Shown here piece by piece: positions 11,490 through 22,437 of a stretch of DNA of 64,000 nt. The stretch spans positions 2,295,025 to 2,359,024 of the forward strand of contig NC_012669.1 of assembly GCF_000023105.1 (NCBI RefSeq), in the 5' to 3' direction. Each line of letters begins with the position of its first letter. Within the stretch, counting starts at the first letter, position 1. The translations under genes and the position numbers were made by a program. The stretch is from Beutenbergia cavernae DSM 12333 (GTDB lineage: Bacteria; Actinomycetota; Actinomycetes; Actinomycetales; Beutenbergiaceae). The notes beneath the pieces were generated by a model. That model saw only the letters and a program-made list of their open reading frames with translations. It had not been told where the DNA came from and searched no databases.

Positions 11490-12310
11490 GCCCCGGGGAG
11501 TTCCGGAGGCGGCACCGTCCCGGTGCCCCGCTCCTGCTGCCGAACGCCTGGGACCTCGCGTCCGCCCGGTGGTTGGTCGGCGCAGGGTTCGACGTCGTCG
11601 GGACCACGAGCCTCGGCGTCGCGTTCGCCGCCGGCAAGCCGGACGGCTCCGGCGCGATCGCCGAGGAGACATCCGCCCTCGCCAGCACGCTCACGAGGGC
11701 GGGCATCGCCGTCACCGTCGACATCGAGGCCGGCTTCTCCGACGACCCGGACGACGTCGGCCGGTACGCCTCCCGCCTCGCCGCGCTCGGCGTCGTCGGC
11801 CTCAACCTCGAGGACTCCGACGGTCGCGGAGGTCTGGTCGACGTGGACCTCGCCGTCGCGAAGGTCGCGGCCGTCGCGCACGCGGCGCCCGAGGTGTTCC
11901 TCAACGCCCGGACCGACCCGTTCTGGTTGGCGCGCGGGGATCCGGCCGCCGACCTGGCGGCCGCCGAGGGAACTGCCCTGGAGCGCGGGGTGGCGTACGT
12001 CGCCGCCGGGGCGTCCGGCGTGTTCGTTCCGGGTGCTCTGCCACCGGCGACGATGCGCACGCTCGCCGCCCAGCTCCCGGCCCCCCTGAACGTCCTCGTC
12101 CAGGAGCGGCTGGGCGTCGCGGAGCTGGCGCGGTCCGGGGTCGCCCGCGTCAGCACCGGGTCCCTGCTGTTCCGCAGCGCTCTCGCGGCCGTGCGCGACG
12201 GCGCCGCGGCACTGCGGGGCGTGCCGCCGGCGGGGGTGCCGTCGTACGACGATGTGGCGGGCGCCGGGGCCACCGATCGGGGGATGGGCGACGTCGAGGA
12301 GTCCGGATAG
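11486..12310 (+). CDS. Isocitrate lyase/PEP mutase family protein
   Basis: 274 residues, ATG overlapping the previous TGA. The TIM-barrel motifs of the superfamily are present: PNAWDLASARWL, GTTSLGVAFAAGKPDG, VDIEAGFSDDP and NLEDSD (metal ligands), and NARTDPFW. The isocitrate-lyase signature KKCGH is absent, so it belongs to the PEP mutase-like group that cleaves or rearranges small oxo-acids. The exact substrate cannot be told. Probably co-transcribed with the P450-like gene under the ArsR regulator. Confidence 0.85.
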   Translation: MSPGEFRRRHRPGAPLLLPNAWDLASARWLVGAGFDVVGTTSLGVAFAAGKPDGSGAIAEETSALASTLTRAGIAVTVDIEAGFSDDPDDVGRYASRLAALGVVGLNLEDSDGRGGLVDVDLAVAKVAAVAHAAPEVFLNARTDPFWLARGDPAADLAAAEGTALERGVAYVAAGASGVFVPGALPPATMRTLAAQLPAPLNVLVQERLGVAELARSGVARVSTGSLLFRSALAAVRDGAAALRGVPPAGVPSYDDVAGAGATDRGMGDVEESG

Positions 12311-12346
12311 CGTGAGGTGATCCGCCTCGCGACCGAAGGAGCCAGC

Positions 12347-13177
12347 GTGTCCGTCCAGCCCGTCCCGCCTCCGCTCGACACCCCCCGCACCGGGTACGCC
12401 CCGATCGGCGACCTGCGGATGTACTACGAGATCCACGGCTCGGGCGGGACGCCGCTCGTGCTGCTGCACGGGGGACTGTTCAACATCGACCTGCAGTTCG
12501 GCGAGGTGCTCCCGTACCTCGCCGCGAGCCGGCAGGTCATCGCCGTCGACTTCCAGGCCCACGGCCGCACGAACGACATCGACCGTCCGCTCACGACGGA
12601 GAACCTCGCCGGCGACGTCGTCGCGCTGCTGCAGCACCTCGACGTGCCGCGCGCTGACCTGTTCGGCTTCAGCGTCGGCGGCGCCGTCGCGCTACGTCTG
12701 GCGATCACGCACCCGGAGCTCGTCCGGAAGGCGGTCGTGTCGTCGGTCTCGTTCCACCCGAGCGGGGACCGGGGGGAGAACACGGACGCGGTCGCGGAGC
12801 TGGACGTCAGCATGATCGCCGGCACCCCGATGGAGCAGGAGTACCTCGCGAAGTCGCCGCACCCGGAGAGGCTCCAGGCGCTGCTGGACAAGATCGCCGC
12901 GTACGACCACGGGGTAGCGGGCTGGTCCGAGGACGACATCCGCGGCTACGCCGCACCGACGCTCGTCACGGTCGGCGACTGCGACATGGTCAAGCTCGAG
13001 CACGTGGTGCGGTTCCTCCAGCTGCGCGGCGGCGACGTCAACGGCGACTTCGACGGCGTCCCCGCGTCCCAGCTGGCCGTCTTCCCGGGCAGCACCCACT
13101 TCTTCGGGATGGCGCGCACGAACCTCGTGCAGGACGTCGTGCTGACGTTCCTCGACGCGCCGGAGCCCGCGAGCTGA
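12347..13177 (+). CDS. Alpha/beta hydrolase
   Basis: 276 residues from GTG 12347, preceded by GAAGGAG. Alpha/beta hydrolase fold: oxyanion LLHGGL (about 39-44), nucleophile elbow GFSVGG (Ser about 109), GDCDMV near the acid, and PGSTHF with the catalytic His. The family includes esterases, haloperoxidase-like enzymes and lactonases; no substrate is indicated. It lies 36 bases after the PEP mutase-like gene. Confidence 0.85.
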   Translation: MSVQPVPPPLDTPRTGYAPIGDLRMYYEIHGSGGTPLVLLHGGLFNIDLQFGEVLPYLAASRQVIAVDFQAHGRTNDIDRPLTTENLAGDVVALLQHLDVPRADLFGFSVGGAVALRLAITHPELVRKAVVSSVSFHPSGDRGENTDAVAELDVSMIAGTPMEQEYLAKSPHPERLQALLDKIAAYDHGVAGWSEDDIRGYAAPTLVTVGDCDMVKLEHVVRFLQLRGGDVNGDFDGVPASQLAVFPGSTHFFGMARTNLVQDVVLTFLDAPEPAS

Positions 13178-13191
13178 GCGGGGCGCACGGC

Positions 13192-13947
13192 GTGCGGTCG
13201 GCGCCGGAGGAACGCGGCGCGGCCGGGTCGGCCGGCCTGGCGTTCGTCACCCGATCCTCGGACTCCCCGTGGGTCGACGCGGTGTGGACGTGCACCAGCG
13301 ACCGCGTGAGTCGGATGACGTCTGTCGCCGCGGCGCGCTGGGGGCTCGTCTTCTGGGAGCACGAGGGGACGGCTCGCGCGGCCGTCACCGGTCCGGAGAC
13401 GAGGTCCGGCGACGCTCCGGTCCCGGAGGGAGCGGCGTTCGTCGGCATCGAGTTCGCCGTCGGGACGTCCTTGCGCCACGTGCCCACGCCGCTGCTCGTC
13501 GATGGCGGGATCGAGCTGCCCGACACGGACCGCGCCTCGTTCCGGCTCGACGGCGCTCGCTTCGAGACGCCCCGGATCGACGACGCCGAGGCACTCGTCG
13601 AGCGCCTGGTCCGGGCCGGGACCCTCGTGCGTGACCCCGTGGTGGCTGGAGTCCTGCGCGGCACGTCGCCCCGCACCTCGGCCCGCACGATCCAGCGCCG
13701 GTTCCGGGCGGCGACCGGTCTCACGCAGGGTGCCGTCGCCCAGATCGAGCGCGCCCGCACCGCAGCCGTGCTGCTCAGCACGGGCGGTGCGGGCGCCGAC
13801 GTGGCCGCCACGCTCGGCTATGTCGACGAGCCGCACCTGGCCCGCGCGCTGCGCCGGTATGTGGGACGCACCGCCGGCGCCCTGCGTCGCGGCGTGGGCG
13901 GCGCGATCGCGCTCGACCTCGGTCCCTCGGGTCAGCCGACGGCGTAG
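13192..13947 (+). CDS. AraC family transcriptional regulator
   Basis: 251 residues, GTG start 14 bases after the hydrolase stop. The C-terminal half has the two-helix-turn-helix domain, with SARTIQRRFRAATGLTQGAVAQIERARTAAVLL and VAATLGYVDEPHLARALRRYVG. The N-terminal domain resembles AraC sensor domains used by small stress regulators. It converges on, and overlaps by 16 bases, the DHFR-like gene on the other strand, which it may control. Confidence 0.82.
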   Translation: MRSAPEERGAAGSAGLAFVTRSSDSPWVDAVWTCTSDRVSRMTSVAAARWGLVFWEHEGTARAAVTGPETRSGDAPVPEGAAFVGIEFAVGTSLRHVPTPLLVDGGIELPDTDRASFRLDGARFETPRIDDAEALVERLVRAGTLVRDPVVAGVLRGTSPRTSARTIQRRFRAATGLTQGAVAQIERARTAAVLLSTGGAGADVAATLGYVDEPHLARALRRYVGRTAGALRRGVGGAIALDLGPSGQPTA

Positions 13948-14501
13948 ATCAGCTTCACGATCCCGTTCGGGTAGGCGGTGCTGTCGCGCAGCGTCAGCGC
14001 CTGCTTCTCCAGGTCCTCGCGGCTGAAGAGGCCCTTGCCGGCACCGAGCAGGACGGGGAAGACCAGCAGGTGGTAGCGGTCGATCAGGCGCGCCTCCGAC
14101 AGCCGGCGCGCGAGCTCCGCGCTGCCATGGATGAAGATCGCGCCGCCCGCCGTCGTCTTCGCCTCGGCGACGTCGTCGGTGGACCGCAGGATCGTCGTCG
14201 TCCCCCACCCGTCGACGAGCGCCTCCTCGGGAAGCGAGGAGGAGACGACGTACTTCGGGAGGTCCCGGTACGCGGCGTGATCCTCCGAGTCCTTCCAGAC
14301 CGGCGCGAACGCCTCGTAGCTCCGCCTGCCGAACATCAGCGCCGTGGTGCTCTCCAGCTCCTCGCCCTTCAGGGCGAAGGCCTCGGGCACGAACGGCGTG
14401 TCCATGACCCATCCACCGCTGCGGTGTCCCTCCTGCGTCCCTCCCGGCGAGTCCACGACCCCGTCGAGGGACATGAACCCTGTGTAGACCAGCTCCCGCA
14501 T
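13932..14501 (-). CDS. Dihydrofolate reductase family (RibD C-terminal-like) protein
   Basis: 189 residues. It starts MRELVYTGFMSLDGVVDSPGG, with MFGRRSYEAF and GGAIFIHGSAELARRL, as in the YyaP/YwjB-type DHFR-like proteins related to the RibD reductase domain. These are NADPH-fold proteins of mostly unknown substrate. ATG 14501 has AGAGAGG eight bases upstream; a TAGCGT -10 at 14541-14536 (minus strand) would give a leader of about 28 bases. The 3' end overlaps the converging AraC gene. Confidence 0.85.
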   Translation of the reverse strand: MRELVYTGFMSLDGVVDSPGGTQEGHRSGGWVMDTPFVPEAFALKGEELESTTALMFGRRSYEAFAPVWKDSEDHAAYRDLPKYVVSSSLPEEALVDGWGTTTILRSTDDVAEAKTTAGGAIFIHGSAELARRLSEARLIDRYHLLVFPVLLGAGKGLFSREDLEKQALTLRDSTAYPNGIVKLIYAVG

Positions 14502-14538
14502 CCGATTCCTCTCTCGCTCCGCACCCTGCCCGCCCACG

Positions 14539-15390
14539 CTAGGGGGCGTCAGGGGCCGGCGTCTTGGACGAGAACGACACACCGCCGTGCGCGGTGAGGA
14601 TCTCGTCCGTCAGGGCGGGCCAGAGCCGGCCGTGGACCTCCGCTCGGAACGACCGCTCGCCGAGGAACGCGGCAACCAGCCCGGCGTCGGGATCCACCCA
14701 GAGGAAGCTCCCGGACTGGCCGAAGTGCCCGTACGTGGCGGGGGAGGACTGGGAACCCGTCCAGTGCGGCGACTTGTGGTCCCGGATCTCGTAGCCGAGG
14801 CCCCAGTCGTTGTGGTCCTGCTTGCCGAAGCCGGGCAGGACGCCGGCGAGACCGGGGAGCTGCACCGTGCTGGCCTCGTGCGCGAGCTCCGCGGAGATGA
14901 GGTGCGGGTGTGCCAGCTCGAGCCCGAGGGCGAGGACGTCGAGCGTGGAGCCCGACGCCGCGTGGGCCGGGCTGCCGTCGAGCGTGGTGGAGTCGAGCTC
15001 CAGCGGCTCGATCACCGCACGCCGGACCCAGGAGCCGACGTCCGTGCCGACCGCCGCCGCCACGACGTCTCCGAGCACCTCGAAGCCGAGGTTGGAGTAG
15101 ACGCGGCGACGCCCCGGCTGCTGGGTCACTCCGCCGGCCTCGAACGGGAGCCCGGACGCGTGGGCCAGCAGGTGGCGCACGGTGGACCCGTCCGGACCGG
15201 CGGGGTCGTCCAGGCCGAGGGCGCCGGTGTCGATCGCGGCGAGCGCGGCGAGCGCGGTCAGCGGCTTCGTGACGGACTTCCACGGCAGCACGGCCTCGAC
15301 GTCACCATCGGTCGAGAGGACGTGCGTCCGGTCGGCCACGGCCAGCGCGACCGGGAAGTCGAAGGAGTCCAGGGTGGGGTAGGTGGCCAC
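14539..15390 (-). CDS. Serine hydrolase, beta-lactamase class C/PBP4* family
   Basis: 283 residues, GTG start, no signal peptide visible, so probably cytoplasmic. The SxxK motif is SVTK (Ser about 39, Lys about 42), the second motif is YSN, and HFGQSG replaces the usual HTG. Members of this family are mostly esterases, D-aminopeptidases or transpeptidase-like enzymes rather than true beta-lactamases. It is transcribed away from satD, with a 245-base gap rich in TTGATC motifs. Confidence 0.85.
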   Translation of the reverse strand: MATYPTLDSFDFPVALAVADRTHVLSTDGDVEAVLPWKSVTKPLTALAALAAIDTGALGLDDPAGPDGSTVRHLLAHASGLPFEAGGVTQQPGRRRVYSNLGFEVLGDVVAAAVGTDVGSWVRRAVIEPLELDSTTLDGSPAHAASGSTLDVLALGLELAHPHLISAELAHEASTVQLPGLAGVLPGFGKQDHNDWGLGYEIRDHKSPHWTGSQSSPATYGHFGQSGSFLWVDPDAGLVAAFLGERSFRAEVHGRLWPALTDEILTAHGGVSFSSKTPAPDAP

Positions 15391-15454
15391 GCGACGAGCC
15401 TGCCACGTGCGCCACGGGCACGAGCGCCGGCGGGTTCCTCGCAGCTTCCCTCAC

Positions 15455-15489
15455 TTGATCGCGCGCGATCAGTCCACCAGGCTTGATCA
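15455..15489. promoter_or_regulatory. Palindromic TTGATC motifs upstream of satD
   Basis: A perfect 16-base palindrome TGATCGCGCGCGATCA lies at 15456-15471 and TTGATCA at 15483-15489. A third TTGATCA at 15601-15607 overlaps the satD -35. All three have T before the palindrome and CT or GCT before that. In a 245-base gap between divergent genes this is a likely operator set. Confidence 0.45.
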
Positions 15490-15600
15490 GCGACCGCCGA
15501 GGGCGAACCGGAGGCAGCATGCTGGGCCTGAGCTGGTGTTCCGAGCGCTCCGGATCGTGGCGCTTTCCTGAAGTCGTCAGACACGATCAGCCACGGACGC

Positions 15601-15629
15601 TTGATCATGAGTGATCTATCCCATATGTT
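15601..15629 (+). promoter_or_regulatory. satD promoter, predicted leaderless
   Basis: TTGATC (15601-15606), 17-base spacer, TATGTT (15624-15629). The ATG follows 6 bases later at 15636, so transcription should start at or next to the start codon. The -35 is part of a TGATCA palindrome. Confidence 0.6.
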
Positions 15630-15635
15630 TGATGC

Positions 15636-16265
15636 ATGTTCGTCGTGACAGCCGACCAGCGCGGGAGCCGCCGAGGGACCGACCTCGTGGAGGAGGCGCT
15701 CGCGGAGCTCGCCGCGCTCGTGCCCGAGCCGACAGTCCTGCGGCCCTTCGCCCGCACCGCCGGCGACGAGCTGCAGGGTGTGCTCGCCGACGCCGAGGCG
15801 ACCGTCACCGTCGCGCTGCACCTCCAGCGCCGAGCGACGTGGAGCGTCGGGATCGGCGTCGGGGCCGGGACCCTCGGAGCGGACACCCGCTCGAGCACCG
15901 GCGACGCGTTCTTCCGCGCCCGGGACGCCGTCGAACGCGCCAAGGGCCGCACCGTGCCGGTGCCGCTCGCGCTCGCAGCGGGCGACGCCGGGGCGGCGGT
16001 GGGAACGGAGACCGTGCCGGCCCCCGAGGTGGAGGCGCTGCTCCATCTCCTCGCCGCGCTCGTGCGCGACAGGTCCGACGCGACGTGGCGGGTGCTCGAC
16101 CGCCTCGCCGAGCCCGGGGCCACGGGGAAGGACGCCGCAGCGGCCCTGGCCATCACTCCGCAGGCTGTGAGCGCCCACCGACGCGACGCCCTCTGGGACA
16201 CCGAACAGGTCGCCCGCCGCGCCGTCGCGACGCTCCTCGGCGCGCTTCCCGACGCGTCGGCCTGA
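15636..16265 (+). CDS. SatD family protein
   Basis: 209 residues. It starts MFVVTADQRGSRRGTD and contains RTAGDELQGVL and GDAFFRARDAVERAK, the pattern of SatD proteins, named from a secretion and acid-tolerance operon of streptococci; biochemical function unknown. The C-terminus (about 165-205) has an HTH-like stretch, TGKDAAAALAITPQAVSAHR, resembling sigma region 4. It may therefore bind the TTGATC motifs upstream; that is inference. No Shine-Dalgarno is possible if the mRNA is leaderless. Confidence 0.75.
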   Translation: MFVVTADQRGSRRGTDLVEEALAELAALVPEPTVLRPFARTAGDELQGVLADAEATVTVALHLQRRATWSVGIGVGAGTLGADTRSSTGDAFFRARDAVERAKGRTVPVPLALAAGDAGAAVGTETVPAPEVEALLHLLAALVRDRSDATWRVLDRLAEPGATGKDAAAALAITPQAVSAHRRDALWDTEQVARRAVATLLGALPDASA

Positions 16266-16286
16266 ACCCCTGACAGGATCGGGCCC

Positions 16287-16676
16287 ATGCTCCTGACCAT
16301 CGGCGTCGTCGTGGCCGCCCTCGCCCTCTCGTGCGTCGTCGGCTCCCCGCTCGCGACGTGGGTGCTGCGCCTGTCCGAGGGCACCGGCGCCAAGAAGGCC
16401 GCCGCGCTGCGCGCCGGCGAGGTGCTGCGCGGTGGCCTCGTCATCGGCATCCTCGAGCGCCTCGCGGTGACCGGCTCGATCCTGCTCGGTCACCCCGAGG
16501 GGATCGCCGTCGTCGTCGCCGTCAAGGGCCTCGGTCGCTTCCCCGAGCTGCGAGCGCGGGAGGGCGAGCAGCCCGGCGTCAGCGACGCCGTGTCGGAGCG
16601 CTTCATCATCGGCACCCTCGCCTCGCTGTGCTGGGCGGCGGCGATCGGGGCGCTGGCCAGGCTGCCGCTAAACTAG
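16287..16676 (+). CDS. Small membrane protein downstream of satD
   Basis: 129 residues, ATG 21 bases after satD. An N-terminal membrane segment ([19 protein letters not shown]), a central hydrophobic region and a C-terminal membrane segment ([17 protein letters not shown]). SatD genes in actinobacteria are commonly followed by a small membrane gene; function unknown. Its TAG stop (16674-16676) lies at the probable efp promoter. Confidence 0.65.
   Translation: MLLTIGVVVAALALSCVVGSPLATWVLRLSEGTGAKKAAALRAGEVLRGGLVIGILERLAVTGSILLGHPEGIAVVVAVKGLGRFPELRAREGEQPGVSDAVSERFIIGTLASLCWAAAIGALARLPLN
16669..16674 (+). promoter_or_regulatory. Probable -10 of the efp-nusB transcript
   Basis: TAAACT at 16669-16674 overlaps the stop of the preceding gene and lies 35 bases before the efp GTG, which has AGAGAGA upstream. 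No clear -35 is seen. Confidence 0.35.
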
Positions 16677-16708
16677 GGGAGTTTGCGCACCCGAACAGAG
16701 AGACTTCC

Positions 16709-17269
16709 GTGGCCTCCACCAACGACCTCAAGAACGGCCTCGTGCTCGACCTCGACGGCCAGCTCTGGACAGTAGTCGAGTTCCAGCACGTCAAGCCCGG
16801 CAAGGGCCCGGCGTTCGTCCGCACCAAGCTCAAGCACGTGCTGTCCGGGAAGACCGTCGACAAGACGTTCAACGCGGGTATCAAGGTGGACACCGCGACG
16901 GTCGACAAGCGCGACATGCAGTACCTGTACAAGGACGGCGACGACTTCGTCTTCATGGACAGCTCGGACTACGAGCAGTTCCACGTCGGCCCCCAGATCG
17001 TGGGCGACGCGGCGAACTTCATGCTCGAGAACACCGAGGTCATCGTCGCGCTGCACGAGGGCAACCCGCTCTACGTGGAGCTCCCGACGTCCGTCGTGCT
17101 CGAGATCACCTACACCGAGCCCGGGCTGCAGGGCGACCGCTCCTCCGCGGGCACGAAGGCGGCGACCGTCGAGACGGGCTACCAGATCCAGGTCCCGCTC
17201 TTCCTCGAGATCGGCACCAAGGTCAAGGTCGACACGCGCTCGGGTGACTACCTCGGCCGCGTGAACTGA
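16709..17269 (+). CDS. efp: Translation elongation factor P
   Basis: 186 residues from GTG 16709. It starts [20 protein letters not shown], and all three EF-P domains are recognisable. The loop at the tip of domain I is KPGKGPAF, with an unmodified-type Lys or Pro-rich loop as in actinobacteria. EF-P rescues ribosomes stalled at polyproline. nusB follows after 3 bases. In relatives efp normally follows aroB directly; here about 6.7 kb separate them. Confidence 0.96.
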   Translation: MASTNDLKNGLVLDLDGQLWTVVEFQHVKPGKGPAFVRTKLKHVLSGKTVDKTFNAGIKVDTATVDKRDMQYLYKDGDDFVFMDSSDYEQFHVGPQIVGDAANFMLENTEVIVALHEGNPLYVELPTSVVLEITYTEPGLQGDRSSAGTKAATVETGYQIQVPLFLEIGTKVKVDTRSGDYLGRVN

Positions 17270-17272
17270 CCC

Positions 17273-17731
17273 GTGGCAGCTCGCAGGAAGGCGCGCAAAC
17301 GGGCGCTCGACCTCCTCTACGAGGCCGACCAGAAGGCGGTGTCCGGCGGCGCTCCCGCCAGCGGTGACGCCGTCGCCCTGCTCGCCGAGCGGATCGCGAC
17401 GCCGCACGGCGAGGCGCCCATGCGGGAGTACACGGTCGAGATCGTCGAGGGCGTCGCGGCGCACCAGGCACGGATCGACGAGCTCCTCGAGACGTACGCC
17501 CAGGGGTGGAGCCTCGAGCGGATGCCGGCGGTCGACCGCGCGATCCTGCGCATCGGGGTGTGGGAGCTGCTGTTCAACGACGACGTGCCCGACGCCGTCG
17601 CCGTCGACGAAGCGGTGGCCCTCGCTGCCGAGCTCTCGACCGACGACTCGCCGACGTTCGTCAACGGCCTCCTCGGGCAGCTGCTGCGGCTCGCGCCGGT
17701 GCTGCGGGACGAGGAGGCCGCCGCGGGCGGC

Positions 17732-17734
<3 letters not shown>
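17273..17734 (+). CDS. nusB: Transcription antitermination factor NusB
   Basis: 153 residues, GTG start 3 bases after efp. Typical N-terminus ARRKARKRALDLLYEAD, and AVDRAILRIGVWELLF and AVALAAELSTDDSPTFVNGLLG near the C-terminus. It acts with NusE (S10) in rRNA antitermination. Its TAG stop (17732-17734) is also the start of a TAGGCT -10 element for the pyr operon. Confidence 0.95.
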
Positions 17735-19364
<1,630 letters not shown>

Positions 19365-19368
<4 letters not shown>

Positions 19369-20663
19369 CGTACCTCGTGCGGGGCGCGGCCCCGCTCGGC
19401 GGCGAAGCGACCGACCTCCTGCTGGGCGACGGTCGGATCCTCGCGACGGGACCCGACGCGGCCCGTGAGGCGCCGTCCGACGTCGTCCGGATCGACGCCG
19501 ACGGGCTCGTGGCCCTGCCCGGCCTCGTCGACCTCCACACCCACCTGCGCGAACCCGGCCGCGAGGACACGGAGACCGTGTTCAGCGGCACCCGGGCCGC
19601 CGCCGTCGGCGGGTTCACCGCCGTGCACGCGATGGCGAACACCCAGCCGGTGGCCGACACCGCGGGCGTCGTCGAGCAGGTGTGGCGGCTCGGGCGCGAC
19701 GCCGGGTGGGTGGACGTGCGCCCGGTCGGCGCTGTCACGGTCGGCCTCGCGGGGGAGCGGCTCGCCGAGCTCGGCGCGATGGCGCACTCCGCCGCGCGCG
19801 TGCGGGTGTTCTCCGACGACGGGAAGTGCGTGGCCGACCCGGTCCTCATGCGCCGGGCGCTCGAGTACACGAAGGCGTTCGACGGCGTCGTCGCCCAGCA
19901 CGCGCAGGAGCCGCGCCTCACCGAGGGCGCACAGATGCACGAGGGCGTCGTGTCGGCCGAGGTCGGGCTCACGGGCTGGCCGGCGGTGGCCGAGGAGGCG
20001 ATCATCGCGCGCGACGTCCTGCTGGCCGAGCACGTGGGTGCCCGCATCCACATCTGCCACCTCTCGACGGCCGGCTCCGTGGAGATCGTCCGCTGGGCGA
20101 AGTCGCGCGGGATCGACGTCACGGCCGAGGTCACGCCGCACCACCTGCTGCTCACGGACGAGCTCGCGCGCACGTACGACCCGAGCTTCAAGGTCAACCC
20201 GCCGCTGCGGACGTCGGAGGACGTCGCCGCCGTCCGGGCCGGTCTGGCCGACGGGACGATCGACGTCGTCGCGACCGACCACGCCCCGCACGCCGTCGAG
20301 GACAAGGACTGCGAGTGGTCCGCCGCGGCGTTCGGCATGACGGGCCTGGAGACGGCGCTGTCCGTGGTGCAGGCCACGATGGTCGACGACGGCCCGTTCG
20401 GCTGGGCGGACGTCGCCCGCGTCCTGTCCGTGACACCCGCGGTCATCGGGCGGGTCGCCGACCACGGCCGCCCCCTCGCCGTCGGTGAGCCCGCGAACGT
20501 CACGCTCGTCGACCCGTCCGCGCGCACCGTCGTCGACGGTGCCGCGCACCTGAGCGCGAGCCGCAACACGCCGTTCGCCGGACGCGAGCTGCCGGGAGCC
20601 GTGCTCTGGACGTTCCTGCGGGGCCGCGCCGTCGTGCGCGACGGGAAGCCGGAGGACGCATGA
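19365..20663 (+). CDS. pyrC: Dihydroorotase
   Basis: 432 residues, ATG within the pyrB stop overlap. Metal site [10 protein letters not shown] (about residues 55-64), the [10 protein letters not shown] stretch and the catalytic Asp in TDHAPHA. It closes carbamoyl-aspartate to dihydroorotate. Type I dihydroorotase length. The next gene overlaps by 4 bases. Confidence 0.96.
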
Positions 20664-21223
20664 CCTACCCCGTCGCCACGATCCTCCTGGCCCTGCTCGC
20701 GGTGGCCCTGCTCGCCGCGATGTGGTGGGGCTGGCAGCGCCGCGCCCGGCGCACCGGCGCGGGTCTGCCGGACGTCCCGGCCGCTCCGGCGCCCGACGGC
20801 GTCACGCCGCTCCTCGCCGGCGTCGAGGGCGTGTACGTGTCCTCGACCCGAGCGGGCGACTGGCTCGACCGCGTGGCGGCGCAGGACCTCGGGATCCGGT
20901 CGCCGGTCGTCGTCACCGTCCGGCCCGACGGCGTCCTGCTGAGCAGGACGGGCGCCCGCGACGTCTTCGTCCCCGCGGCCGACCTCCTGGCCGTGCGCCG
21001 CGACGCCGGGATCGCCGGGAAGGTCGTCGGGCGCGGCGGCCTGGTCGTGCTCACGTGGCGGCTCGGCGAGCAGACGCTCGACACGGGTGTGAAGCCGCGG
21101 CGCGCCGCCGACCGGGACGCGCTCGTGCGCGCCACCGAGACCCTGCTGGGCACGACCGCCGGGCACTCCGCGACGCCGTCGGCGCCCGTGCCTTCCACCC
21201 CGACGAACGAGGACAGCGAGTGA
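20660..21223 (+). CDS. PH-like domain membrane protein in the pyr operon
   Basis: 187 residues. One N-terminal membrane segment (about 5-22, ending [10 protein letters not shown]) is followed by a beta-rich PH-like domain ([13 protein letters not shown] to [10 protein letters not shown]) and a Pro/Ser/Thr tail. Proteins of this type lie between pyrC and carA across actinobacteria; no role is proven. It overlaps both neighbours by 4 bases, so it is made with the pathway enzymes. Confidence 0.75.
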   Translation: MTYPVATILLALLAVALLAAMWWGWQRRARRTGAGLPDVPAAPAPDGVTPLLAGVEGVYVSSTRAGDWLDRVAAQDLGIRSPVVVTVRPDGVLLSRTGARDVFVPAADLLAVRRDAGIAGKVVGRGGLVVLTWRLGEQTLDTGVKPRRAADRDALVRATETLLGTTAGHSATPSAPVPSTPTNEDSE

Positions 21224-22437
21224 ACGCCGCATCGACCCATCCGGACCCCGCGCTGCTCGTGCTCGAGGACGGCACAGTGTTCCGCGGACGGGCCTGGGGC
21301 GCCCGAGGTGCCAGCGTCGGTGAGATCGTCTTCTCGACCGGGATGACCGGGTACCAGGAGACGCTCACCGATCCGAGCTACCACCGCCAGATCGTGGTGA
21401 TGACCGCGCCGCACATCGGGAACACCGGGGTCAACGACGAGGACCCCGAGTCCCGGCGCATCTGGGTGGCCGGGTTCGTCGTCCGGGACCCTGCACGACG
21501 GTCCTCGAACTGGCGGTCTCGTCGCGACCTCGGCGCCGAGCTCGGGGAGCAGGGGATCGTGTCGATCGCCGAGATCGACACGCGAGCCCTCACCCGTCAC
21601 CTGCGCGACGCCGGCGTCATGCGCGCCGGGATCTTCTCGGGCGAGGCGTATCCGGCCCTGCCCGGCCCGCTCGGCGAGGCGGAGCTGGTGGAGCGGGTCC
21701 GCTCGGCACCCGCGATGGCCGGCGCCAACCTCGCGAAGGAGGTCACGGCTGCGGAGCCGTACACGATCGAGCCGATCGGGGAGTGGGACGAGCCGATCGG
21801 GACCGTCGTCGCCGTCGACCTCGGCATCAAGTCGATGACGCCCACGCGGCTCGCCGAGCGCGGGCTGCGGGTGCACGTCGTCCCCACGGGACTGTCGATC
21901 GACGAGCTCGCGGCGTACTCACCGGACGGCGTGTTCTTCAGCAACGGACCCGGCGACCCCGACGCCATGGAGGACGAGGTCGCGCTGCTGCGCGAGGTGC
22001 TCGACCGGCGCACACCGTTCTTCGGCATCTGCTTCGGCAACCAGATCCTCGGCCGGGCGCTCGGCTTCGGGACGTACAAGCTGACGTTCGGGCACCGCGG
22101 GATCAACCAGCCGGTGAAGGACGTCCGCACGGGCAAGGTCGAGATCACGTCCCAGAACCACGGCTTCGCCGTCGACGCCCCGATCGGACGCCCCGCGACA
22201 GCGCCCTTCGACGGCGGCCGCTACGGCCGGGTGATCGTCTCGCACGTCGGCCTCAACGACGACGTGGTCGAAGGGCTCGCCTGCCTCGACGTCCCGGCCT
22301 TCTCGGTGCAGTACCACCCCGAGGCCGCGGCGGGACCGCACGACGCCGCGTACCTGTTCGACCGGTTCGTCGACCTGATCCAGGAGCACCGCGACGCTGC
22401 GCCCCAGCAGCCCACACACGAGGAGGGGCGGGCCTGA
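21220..22437 (+). CDS. carA: Carbamoyl-phosphate synthase small subunit
   Basis: 405 residues from GTG 21220. The N-terminal domain ([17 protein letters not shown]) is followed by a class I glutamine amidotransferase with nucleophile Cys in [10 protein letters not shown] and catalytic His-Glu in QYHPEA. It supplies ammonia to carB. The TGA overlaps the ATG of carB. Confidence 0.96.
   Translation: MNAASTHPDPALLVLEDGTVFRGRAWGARGASVGEIVFSTGMTGYQETLTDPSYHRQIVVMTAPHIGNTGVNDEDPESRRIWVAGFVVRDPARRSSNWRSRRDLGAELGEQGIVSIAEIDTRALTRHLRDAGVMRAGIFSGEAYPALPGPLGEAELVERVRSAPAMAGANLAKEVTAAEPYTIEPIGEWDEPIGTVVAVDLGIKSMTPTRLAERGLRVHVVPTGLSIDELAAYSPDGVFFSNGPGDPDAMEDEVALLREVLDRRTPFFGICFGNQILGRALGFGTYKLTFGHRGINQPVKDVRTGKVEITSQNHGFAVDAPIGRPATAPFDGGRYGRVIVSHVGLNDDVVEGLACLDVPAFSVQYHPEAAAGPHDAAYLFDRFVDLIQEHRDAAPQQPTHEEGRA

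Noticed and set aside
14539-15390. True beta-lactamase resistance gene
   Set aside because: No signal peptide and no KTG box; the family is mostly esterases and peptidases.
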